Shown here piece after piece: positions 24,301 to 36,300 of a DNA stretch of 64,000 nt. This DNA comes from Trachythela sp. YZ-2020. Taxonomy: Eukaryota; Cnidaria; Anthozoa; Malacalcyonacea; Clavulariidae. Every line of letters begins with the position of its first letter. The first letter of the stretch is position 1. The stretch covers positions 6,476,501 to 6,540,500 of the forward strand of contig JADLSH010000367.1 in assembly GCA_016169945.1 (NCBI GenBank). Direction: 5' to 3'. The position numbers and the translations under genes are program-made. Under the pieces are notes generated by a model. The model made no database searches and was not told where the DNA came from. It saw only the letters and a program-made list of their open reading frames with translations.

Positions 24301-27300
24301 GCAAACAGAATATTACTGACATCATTTTTGGCTTAGTCAACTTGTATTTTTAAAAATACTAGAAGCGCAACCAGGATTATTCATAGTAAATTTTGAGACG
24401 TTCTCTGATCGTAACTTTCTATTTAAGCACAGTCTGCAGTCTTCGACAGGTTTCCTTTATATGATTGCAAACTGGCTGAGTCGAAAGCTCGTGTTTAAAT
24501 AAATCACGATCATAGAACGTCTCATAAATTGCTGTCTATATAGTGACTTGTGTTCGCTTATGTATAAATTGTATATTTCAAAAGATGGTTTGAAGAATTC
24601 AATGACAAAATTATTTCATGGATGTTTACAAAATAGAAAATATATTCGTTTGATGCCTGGTTTTGTTTGCAATTTGCACTATATACAGATACAAGTTGCT
24701 CTAATCAAAATGCATAACGCAACTACAGAACAAATGAAATATAATTTTCACCAAAATTTTAAACGCCAATTAAATTTCGATCCAATGCCTTTTCACATCA
24801 TTTGCTTGATAGCTTCTAAGGTATTACAGTCGAACATCTATTAAACGGCCACCATCGGGAAATATGGTTTGTGGCCGCATATAGTAAATATGACAGCCTA
24901 TAAAATTTTATAAATTTTATCAACAACATAATGTCCCACCCTTTTTTCAGTAGCAATTGCCATACCCTAATTATACCCCACCAAAATTTTCCACCTGCGA
25001 TGAGATACCCAATTTTTCATCGCTTCATGAATTACCCAGGTCTGTGCCTTCCGCCTCTGATGGAGATTCCAACAAGACCTCCCGGGCGTTGACAACAGGT
25101 GAAAATAATGTTTATTTACCGAGTGTCCTCATTGCTAATGTTCGATCTTTGAAAAGAAAGTTGACGAGATTTACGGTATTTCGAATATTAATAATATTGA
25201 TATTATGTGCATCACTGAAACTTGGCTGAACCAATTTATTCTTGAATCTGTGGTTTCCCGGCTGCATTTTATCCTTTTAGAAATGATCGAACATCATCGG
25301 GGCTTCGGTGGCGCAGTTGTCAGAGCAATCGCCTTTCACCTCTGGGTCTTGAGTTCGATTCTCGCTGAGGACTTTACTCATCACACACATGTGAAAAGAG
25401 TAAGTCAACCCTCTGCCGAATGTCTCCGGGCACTCCGGATACTTCGGCTTCCTCCCACAGGGAAAGTTGACTGGGTGGGTTAGGATATACAAATTAGGAA
25501 AGTAATATCACAATTGTTGTAAAAATAGATAATGTAGGCTACGTAATTATAGGTAAGCGAGATACTTGACGAACGCCAAATAATTAACGTTCCGACAAGA
25601 GAAAATTCAATTTTGGTTGGTGCCTTACTATAAATATGAAAGATTTTAATTTTCAGATTACTCAACTTCCATCGGTTGGCTCAAGTGACCATAACTCAGT
25701 TCTAGTTAAAGGTCTTTTACATCGTGTTCATAAGATTCCTAATGATCGAGTTTGTAAAAGAGATCTGCGAGACAGTAATGCAGGGGCGCACATTAGGGGG
25801 GGGGGGGGGTGTGTGGGTGTGACAATCCTGAAAGGTGGTGGAAAGAACTTAAATCGTTAGGTGGAATATCGTCCCAAGAGTCTTGGTTTCACCAGTTGCT
25901 TTCGGACGACATTCCTACTCCCGCCGACCTTGCTGAGTTTTACAATGATTTTCTGGTTGATCTCACTGCCCAGCAGTTTGAGCCAGTGGTTTGTTGTGGT
26001 GAAATTGAGGAGTTGGAGGTGCCAAACTATCTTACAGTTGGTGTCGGCCAAGTATATTCCGCAACGACGCATTAAAACTACAAAATCACCTGGGCCTGAT
26101 AATATCCCGAATAAGATACTAAAGACCTTTGCCTTTGCTCCAGTAATATCTGACATTCATATAACTCTTCATTGCAACAGGGAATTTTCCCTCAAAAATT
26201 AAAACGTTCCATTGTGGTACCTATCCCGAAGACATCTCCTCCTAACTTAGCTATTCCTGTTAGAATTACACAGAGACAAAATTACCACCACTGTAATTCT
26301 AATAATACCCCAAACATTAACTCAAAGAGACGAAGTAACTTGGTACCTATTAATTTAACATCCACAAGAAAGGTTCCTTCGAGAGAGTCGGGTTTTGCTG
26401 TTCCTAAGTTTATGTTCATCAATATATGTAGTTTGGCAAAAACAAAAAATCGTTTGTACGAACTTATTGGTGTCACACTTCTGTTACCTACAGGAAATCG
26501 CATGTTGATATATGGCCTTTATCACCCGCCTAGGCACAATTATCTGGAGAGCTACTTATTGGATTATTTGATAAGTATTTCTGACGACGTTCTGTACAAA
26601 TATCCAGACACTGTAATTGTTTGTGGAGGGGATTTGAACAGTTTGGACATAAAACACCTTGAGGAACTATCAGGATGGGATGCAATGGTCGACTTTTCAA
26701 CAAGGGGTAACGCATGTTTGGATAACTGCCTTACAAATAGAATAGATTTGTTCTCAAAATGTTATCCTTTCCATATGTTAACTAAAACCGACCACTTAGG
26801 GGTTATTTTACCAGCAGGAACGAAACTAAAACCTATGCGCCGAAAGGTTGAATTTCGGGATTGTAGAAAGCATCGAAAGGAAGATTTCCACAAAGCTTTA
26901 GCAGAAGAAGATTGGGAGGATGTATCGCAGTCCACGAATGTAAATGACGCTGTGAATTGTCTTGAACGTAAGATCATGGATCATATGAATAAATGTATGC
27001 CCACAAAAACAGTCTCAATTTCCTCACGGGATCCTTACTGGATGAGTCCTTTAATGAAATCTTTGCTAAAAGCTAAATCCAGAATTGCTCGGTCGCAAAA
27101 GGATAGACTCAGTTTAATTAACAAAAGGATTTCTGATGTCATTTGTCTAAACAGAAGAAATTTTAGGGCCTTGGTGGGAAGTAGAACTTGGTGGAGAAAG
27201 ACGAATGATATTTCTCAGCGAAATGCATCGTCATCAAGAGTTACTTTAGATAATGCATCCCTTACAAGATTAAATCGCTACTTTGGCGAACTCTGCCACG

Positions 27301-30300
27301 ATGATAGTTATGTCGAACCGACGCTCTCAATTATTGGTGATGAAGTAGATATTCCTAGCTTCACGGAACAGCAGGTATGGAATGCCTTGAAAAGAATAAA
27401 GAAGACAGCAACAGGTCCCGATTATATTCCCTATTGGGTTTGGAATGATCATGCGGAAATTCTAACCGAAGTTATAACTAACGTCTGGAATTTGTACCTT
27501 TCATCACATACTTGGCCAGATTCATGGAAAAGAGCGAATATTAACCCTCTTGCAAAGGTTGATTTACCAAAGGAAGATGGTGACTTTCGTGGAATAAATA
27601 TTACACCTGTAATTGCGAGGACCTTCGAAAAGCTCGTTTATAATAGTCAGGTCAAGTCGACAATTGAGGAAATTTTATCCCCAACGCAATTTGCGTACAG
27701 GCAGGGGGGAAGTTGTACAAACGCTCTGTTGACTATTCAGAACAAAGTACTCAGCTTCTTAGATAGAGCGGACTGCAAAGCAGTTAGACTGTTTTCTATG
27801 GATTTTAGCAAGGCCTTCGACTCCGTGAAACATTCACTCCTCTCGGAAAAGTTAAAAAATGTGCCACTCAACCCTTATATCATAAATTGGTATTTAAATT
27901 TTCTAAAGAATAGAAAGCAAAGAGTCGTTTGTAACGATTTTTGTGGAGAATGGATGGATGTTAATAAGGGTACAACACAGGGGAGCGTAAGTGGCCCCTA
28001 CCTTAGTTAATATTTTCCTGAATGATTTAGAGGTGGACATAGACGGCGAGAACGCTCTTTTTAAATATGCGGACGATTCAAATATAATAGTGCCAGTTTG
28101 GAGTGACGGTCCTGATATATCAACAGATACAGTTGGACAATTCCTGAGCTGGTCTGACGATAATTTTATGACTTGTAACCCTGGTAAATGTAAAGAGCTT
28201 ATCATCCGGAAGAAGGGATATAATGATCAACTCGACAATGTTTATAATATACCCCAATGCAAGGAACTTCCCATTTTAGGCATTACTTTTCAAGACAATC
28301 TCAAGTTTACCAGTCATGTGCGAGGTAAATTGGTCAAAGCAAACAAATGCTTGTACGTTATACGAACACTCAGGGCAGAAGGCTATAGCCAATGTGAGAT
28401 AGATTATCTATTTAAGACCTTAGTAATATCTACTATAACGTTTGGCCTGTCCGTTTAAGGTTCTTCTCCAGCCGAACTCAGTACTCTACAACGGTTTCTT
28501 GACAGATGTTTTAAGCGAAAGTATATATCAGAACCTGTAAATATTAGATATCTTTTAGAAATACACGACAGAAATATATTTAAGGCTTCTGTAAATCAGA
28601 AGAGTGCCATAGTCGACTTGATTCCACAAGCTACTCTCTGAGGACAGAGTTTAGTCAGTATCCAAGAGTGAACACGGAACGTTTTAAATTGTCGTTTGTA
28701 AATAGATTAATTTTTAACTATAACCTATTCATATGATGTAAACTTTACTAATGTATTCTTAATATTTACTTGTAACATAAGATATGTATTTTTATCTTTT
28801 GATCTAATAAAAAGACTTTTGAATTGAATTGAATTGAATTAACTCAATTGAAGAAGACCCACGTCCTATATTTCTCACCGTTGCGAAGTTAATGGAAGGT
28901 TTCACCCTCGAATCACTGTTGTTTCAAGTGTCTGGTAAATTGGATAATAAGCAGTTTGTGGGGTCCTGTGTTGAATATGCATCACCGGTATGGGCTGATT
29001 TAAATTAATTGAGTCAGTCCAAAAACATGCTTTACGGATTATTCATCCATTGTTTTCTTATGAAGCTGCGTTGACATGTACCGGTTTGGAAACACTAGCA
29101 ACCCGTCGTCATCAGTGGCGCCGACAGGATTTATTTTTGGGGGGGCAAACAAATTCTCGGGGGGTCCGGGGGCAGCTCCCCTGGTAAAATTTTGAATTTT
29201 GGGTGTCTAAAATGGCATTTCTTGCGTTTTGGAGGCACTTGGAGAGAAACTTACGCAGCACAGTTCATTCTCTATACACCCCGTCACCCCCCCCCCTCGC
29301 CCCCCCCCTTGCCGGTGCCACTGGTCGTCATAACGCTTGCCTAAAATTCGTTGCAAAAATGAGATCCGATGATCATGCAAGCTGGTAGTAATCCTCTAGC
29401 CGACATTATACGAAAGAACCAATATATCTGTGATATAATTAAGATTTAAGGGTTGAACGACTAAGTATATAGAGTAAATACAAACACCGAACGATTTAGC
29501 AAATTTATTACTATTAAATATTATTGACGTTTTATTAATTAGCTTATAGATTAATTTAATTATTTTGTAAGTTATGCATATTGTAATTTTATTCTTTCAC
29601 TGTACGTATATTTTCTCTCCGTGTAATTCAATACGGCTCATTAAACCTATTATTATTATTCGCCGGTTGAGTAGGATAAAACTACCTGAAAAATACAAGT
29701 TAGTAGCGTTGCTTGGGAAAAAAACATGTGCTTGTATAGTGAATACAAAAGCGATCGTCGACGTGATAAAAAATAAACCAATCAGATGAATTTAATCAAA
29801 ACAAACTATAAACAAAATATGGAAATCACATTATAAAATATAGAAGAAAACAAGAATAGGAGAAATTATGGAACTATGTATGAGATGAGGTGAGATGTAC
29901 AATATCTGCTGATGGCAGGCATAAACAGATAGGAGTTAAATGCAAGAGGAGTTAAATGTAAGAGAAGCTAGCGCTCGAATGGTGCCAAGTTGGGAAATGA
30001 GATTCATTTCATCATTGCTGCCTGAAATGGGACACAGAGCTCGAATTTTCATATCTGAAACATTGTGATTGCCAGTGTTAAAATGTCTGGCAACAGGTTG
30101 TTTAGCATCATTATCTGCGACAGCACGACGATGCTCACCAAACCTTATCCTTAAATATCTTCCAGTTTCACCAATGTAGAGCATGCGACATTTATTGCAT
30201 GAAATACAGTATATGACATGAGAGGAAGTGCACGTCAAATTGTGCTTAATAGTATAAGTAGATTTTGGTGCCGAAATTGTAGTGGAAAAATCTACAAATC

Positions 30301-33300
30301 TATAAATCCATAAATCCATAAATCCAGCTGATTGGTTTATTTTTATCACGTGGTCGCTTTTGTATTCACAATAAAAACACATGTTTTCTCCGACCCACTC
30401 TACTAACTTCCAGACGAAGGGCCTTCGCTCGAAACGTCGAAGTTCTTATTGTATTTTTCAGGTAGTTTTATCCTACTCAATCGCCGAATCTATAATAGGA
30501 GAACCCCATAGAGAAGACCTTGGGTGTGGTCAAATGTTCCTTTATTAAATTACTAATTACTGGTAACAGTATCGAGTAAAACGTTGAAAAGGAAACAAGT
30601 TGTTAACAAAACAGTATTAAAAAATCGAAAAGACACAAAACAGTGAAAGCAGCAACGAAACGAATAACAACTCAAAATAACGAAATTACAACTAGTGTTC
30701 TATGTCTCTAATTTACTTCAAGTTTTAGTTTCGGTCGTCTTTCGCTTAAAATTGTACCTAATATGTTGGGTTGATCGTTTAGTAGGTATAGGTACAAAAC
30801 TATTATTATGAAACACCAATTAGGAACGCTCATATAAGGGGCGTGGCCGCTTAATAGAAGTTGCCGTTTAATAGAGGGGTTATCTTCATGTACAGTAAAT
30901 TACAGGGGCTATTTTTAGAACTTTGACGCTCTGCCGTTTAACGGAGGGTTGGTTGGCCGCGTAATGAATGGCCGCTAAGAGGTTCGACTCTATTTAAAAA
31001 GATTACCTTCTTGTATCCATTTGACTGGCATTACTGTACCAAGTGTATGTAGGCACAGGGTCCCCATGAGCCTTGCATTCCCATGTGAGATTAGTAAATA
31101 CGTCAACAACTTTATCCGCGATCTTCCCATCTGACAGCCATGTTGGTTTCTCTGGAAAAATAATATGTTGTTTTTGCATTTCGATGCAATTTTATACTGA
31201 AAGTAAAGATATACGTGCAAGGGAATGGCTAATCTAGAATATCTTTCTTTCTTTCTGACGTTCTGTATAATAAGGACTATTATAGAGCGCTGTAGGCCGA
31301 AATACGGAAATTAATCTTACTGCATGGAAAACAGTAAGAAACGTAGTTTACTAAAGTCCTTCGAGTGGTCTCTGCTCAAGAGTTCAAGTGGTAAACTGCT
31401 TCAAGTGGTTACTGCACCTTTTCAGGTGGATTCTGAAACATTTTCTGAAGGTGTAAGGGAGGTGCTCACTCAAGGTATCACCAGTTTCATGATATATGGC
31501 ATTTTTGCGCAAATATATAATTCAGGGTGGTTGTGTGTGTGCACTTCCTGTTAAAAATATGCACCTCTTTAATCATCTGCCTGCATTCACCCCTTCTTAA
31601 AGAACTGAAACAACACCAACAGAATGCTCTGTATAATTGTAGTAATATTGTCTTTGTTCTCCTCAACACATACCTCTTACATTTAGCTTCCATTTTACCA
31701 TATCACTATAATTGGCACCAATCGTTGCAATACATGCGTATGTTCCGTTGTGAGTGATGTTTATATTGTGGATTGTCATAGTATGATTAAAATTTCCAAA
31801 TTCAATGTCTTCTGTTTCCTTGATGTCCATTACGTTATTATCTTCATCAACTTTTACCCAACGATATGATGGCGTTGGACTACAGAGAGAAAATAGACGA
31901 AGGTTAATTAGGCAATATTTAGCCAGGATTCGCATATTTCCCAAAGTTAGTGCGGTAGGACTATATACATGCATAAGAAACGACTTGAAAGCCTGGTTAA
32001 CACGTGCGAGAAAAGCTCAAGGATAAACACAAGTAAAAACAAAAAGATGCACTGAAATTTGCGAATAAGCTTTGGCGTCGTTCAAACGTCGCGCTACTGC
32101 AGTGCCGAACGCATTACAAACAATAGATAATGAGGCATTTCAGCTGATTATGTATTGTTTTTAATGCATTCGGCACATGAGAAGCGCGACGTTTGGAACA
32201 GGCCTTTGACATAATCACAAATATAAGCATGTTTCCGTGTGATCTTTGCATGCCTTTATTTCTGTTTATGCTTATCTCACTCGTATGTACCAGACTGAAG
32301 ACTCAATCAGTGATTAAAGAAAACGTAATACCTTCCAGCAGCAGCACAGGTTATGTGTACATATTTAGCTCCCAATAAGACTTCCTTGTCCTTGATTATA
32401 GTTACAATCTTCGGTCCATAGCTAGACGCATTCTCTAAAAGAGGATTCTTATTGCTTTATATAAATCTTGCACGAGCAATATACTAACAATAGTAAACTT
32501 TAACTATACTTTTCCCGCCATTACTAAAGGACCTGATAAATATAAGTATAATCATATGTTATAGACTATAGCAAATACATTGAAAATTTACACTACGCTC
32601 AAACCAAGTGATATTTATATATCTTCCCAAGCTTTAACGAAGAGTTGACGCAGTTTATTCCAAGTCCCTTTCGTCTTTTGGGAATTTTTATGCACTTCAA
32701 TTATAATTATTACACTAATCTCAACAAAATTCAGTTATAAATGCGCTGCTTATACCTCCTGTTTTATTAAAGCCAACTATATGAGATCGCACCATTTTAT
32801 GAGACCCAGGCAAAACACAGTCTATTATGCATTCATAACCACCATACTTCCAGTCAAAATCTATCATATCTCTTCTGTGAATAGCGGAGAAGAACAACGT
32901 GCCATCAGGCAAAATTACACGATGTCTATCTTCTGTAATATGTTTTATACCAATAGCATGGCTATGTCCTCCCCACTTGTAAACACAACCTCTCGTGTAG
33001 GAATGTTCTGGGCATCTCAAATGGAAAGGTTGGCCAATAACAACTTGACGAATATCTGGTAGTGACTGACCACCTTCAAAAACTCCAGCAACTGGAAACA
33101 AAGAAAAAAGAACAAGAAAAGTCAAATATAGAATATGTAGTGTATCCCAAAAAACGGAGCAAATTAAGATATGAGTGATGCATCCCTGCTGAAATTCCAT
33201 GCTGTTTTTATAAAATTACATAATTACTGAATTATATTTCTTAAATGTTTTCTTTCTTGGGATGAACTGCATGTATGGAAAGAGAATACGTATACGTCAG

Positions 33301-36300
33301 GTGAAAATGCTATCCTAAAAGCTAATTCTTTAAATTTTTATAACTCCAGTTTCTGGAGTGCTGTGCAGATACTATTATCGAAAGAATCCATCAACTAAGC
33401 AAGGACATGATATAATTTGTCGCATATTAACAGGCAGAAACTGCATAGTGATCATAAATTATAGAAGAGCAGAGGTGAAAATTTACCCCATACCCATATG
33501 ACAAAGGAAAGTTATATATAAGAAGATGTATTGCTTATGTGAAATCTTATCATGTTTAACTTGGGGGTGAGATGCAACGCCCTAACCATACTTGTTACCC
33601 GTGCTAAAACCAAACACTTTGTTAGATTTGTTAACAAATGCAATAGGATAGCGATTAATAATAATGATTGTATACATGAGTTACTGAATTAAAGTGCTAC
33701 TAACCCCAAATATCTTTTTTATATGTGTAATAACTGGGTCATTCTAAGCTAGAAGGAATGTAATATATCTGTATAGTAAAATCCTCATCTTATTAAACTT
33801 TTCCCTGTAGGAGTTGCCGGATATGATGTCATTAGACGAATTTTAGCAGACGGAAAGAAAGGCAAACGAATTTGCAATTCGTCTAATGACATCATTCATA
33901 TACTGTAACTTCTACAGTGAAAAAGTCGATAAACATGAGTTTTTTTCAACGAAGATATATAGTATATTTCGTCTTTGAAAGACCCAAATATTACACAGTC
34001 CTATATATATATAAAAAATCATAGTAAAGGTAAGTGGCACTTTATGGTAGTCACGGTCAAAGGCATTAGTCCGATGGGCCATCCGAACGCAAAGATTATG
34101 ATGGCGAATGTGATACTTGGTGCAGTGGTAAATCAATTCACAACGTTAATTCAATAGTTGAATTCGTATTACAAATGCTGCATACCTTTGAATTTTACTT
34201 TGATCTTTCGACAAAATATTCTTCCAAATGCAGATGAAACGAACAACTGATAGATTCCTTGGTATCTTAGATTAACCAAACGCTCATTCACAGTTAGTGT
34301 ATCTCCGTCAAACACAGCAAAGCTTAAATATTGCGGATCGATAAGATTTCCATCATGGTACCATTGATATGTCTTGTCAACAGGTCCATCCACCAGGCAA
34401 CGTAGACAATTGAAATCAATTTGACGGCCATCAAAGTCTGCAGACTCATTTAAAACCTGAAGCTGTCCACCTCCTAAAATGATGTTTAAGAAAAATACAC
34501 CCGTGTTTTATGCAAAAGCAAATAATATTATTTGTTAAATTTGATGTTTACAGATAAATGTTTAGCAATGATGGAAAAGATTTTAAACATCGAGGAGCCT
34601 AATGATCTCTAAATTGTCATCATTAACAATTTTCATACTTAGAAGGTATAGGAGATCCCCAGGCATGCAGATCTTCTCCAGGTTGGATAGGCAGATAAAA
34701 TCGACAAAACGTAAACTGTAAGACTCGATGATGTCTCTTCATCATCCTATATTTAACTTAATTTTCCGCTGACAATAATTCATGATGCTTTTATCAAATC
34801 CTGAAGCAGAAATCGCGAGAATAGCCTGACAACAGACTGACTAAGGCCTATATATAGTCAGTGTTCTGAATAAAAAATATAATACTAGCCTATTATTAAT
34901 AATACAATATGGCTACCCATACATATATATCACAAAACAAACAGAACAATGCTGTTATGTATCATGGGCAAATAGTGTAGAACAATTCCTGCTTTTTGGT
35001 CAAATATTAAGGGCAGTGAAGAGGCTTGGGTGTTAAGCTTCTTTAACATTTGTTTTGTTTGTTTCTTTTTTTAAATATTTCTGTTTCGTAAACCTTTCAT
35101 AGGTCAAGGTGTTCTATATAAAGCCTGCTTTCCATTTAGTCGTAGCTGTCGTGAATATATCAAGGTGACCGATGAAATAGAGTGTCGATATATTTTTACA
35201 GTCCGTAAAGACTGATTTGCATACAGCACAAGCAAAAGAAAAGACCGATTCAGACTATTTCACATCGTCGCACATGATTTGGTCACGACAGATACGACCA
35301 AATAGAAACCGGGCTTATCGCACCTTAGAAACACTAAGTGCACTCTTAGTGTGAAAATTTAGCCCGTTGGATATTTGTGGTTTTATTATCAGTTTCTTTC
35401 TGTGTGTTTGATCCCTAGCTGATAAATCATATGATATTTGAAAAGCATTATGTACGTGTGAAAATAAAGTTAATTGGTGTGAATGTGGGAAATGGATTTT
35501 AGACTTAAGAACAAATTAAGGCTTCCTAAAGTAAAAGGAAACTGGGGTAAATATGTCGTGAATTATCACGCAATATCGGACTGGAACTCTCTAGATGAGG
35601 AAATCGTCACCTCAGATTCACTTAGGAAATTTAAATCAAGTAGTTCATTGTTTTCTGTAATATTGATCTAATTTGTTAGGTTAGGGTTTTAAATTAGTTT
35701 TTAATCTTGTGAAAGTAGTTATTGTGTCAGGACCTTTCTGAAAATCACGTTTTTGTGAGAAAGCTTCCTGAACTTTAATAAAGATTACAATCATCAATAA
35801 ATTTTCTATGCGAGTTTTCTTTCCATCACTTTCCAGGCGATGCGCGCAGGAACTTAATTGTCTGTACTGTTTTATTGCATCAGTTGAAAACGATATATTG
35901 TATATCTATATAACATGTACATCCTATTGAAGGAGTTAGATAGCTTGACTTCTCCCTCTCCTCTCCTTACATTGACAGGTGCATAAATATTTCACACAAT
36001 TTCGTTACATAGTTCTCACCGAATTGTACCGTGTTTTTTATGGATTTCGTATTTTATTGTACTCTGGACTTCTTCTCGCTATGAATTAACGTGTTTTTCT
36101 TGGTGCAACAAGAACGAAAGTCCGAAATTTTGATCGTCGAGTTGCGTTGAATGTTGATCAGTTTAAATGTTGGAACACTTGAATCTGAACTATGATCTGA
36201 ACAATATACAAGGTAAGGTAAAGGTTTTTTGTTAAGTTCACTAAAGGATCGGCCCTATTAAATATTTTTGATGCTCTATTACTTTTTGGTTTTCCTTTAC

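Larger units (their letters stand above)
24950..29660 (+). pseudogene. Degenerate LINE (APE-type), broken by three insertions
   Basis: Endonuclease remains: [13 protein letters not shown] and [14 protein letters not shown] (25110-25235), then [13 protein letters not shown] (25675-25710). RT remains: [15 protein letters not shown] and [18 protein letters not shown] up to 26247, resuming at 28841 ([14 protein letters not shown]), then [13 protein letters not shown] and [19 protein letters not shown] around 29113-29323. The catalytic RT core is deleted. The tail is (TTA)n near 29650. A SINE, a second LINE and a hAT MITE interrupt it. Confidence 0.75.
29661..30490 (-). mobile_element. Penelope-like element fragment with inverted terminal copies
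   Basis: Bases 29661-29700 and 30445-30490 are inverted copies (GAGTAGGATAAAACTACCTG), as are 29750-29785 and 30333-30360 (CGTGATAAAAA-TAAACCAAT). Between them lies a GIY-YIG ORF on the minus strand. The RT domain is absent. Inverted or partial terminal copies are usual in Penelope-like insertions. Confidence 0.7.
24827..30990. mobile_element. mariner-type MITE split by nested insertions
   Basis: The left end TACAGTCGAACATC (element from 24827) and right end GAGGTTCGACTCTA (to 30990) are the two termini of one TA-flanked family. An intact relative is at 40351-40855. Family words (TTAAACGGCCACC, GGCCGCTTAATAGAAG, TGCCGTTTAATAGAGG) remain at 24840-24890 and 30835-30990. Everything between is younger DNA. 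Confidence 0.65.

Noticed and set aside
24957..25229. Independent host gene
   Set aside because: The downstream text NVRSLKRK and CITETWLN shows it is the start of a LINE endonuclease.
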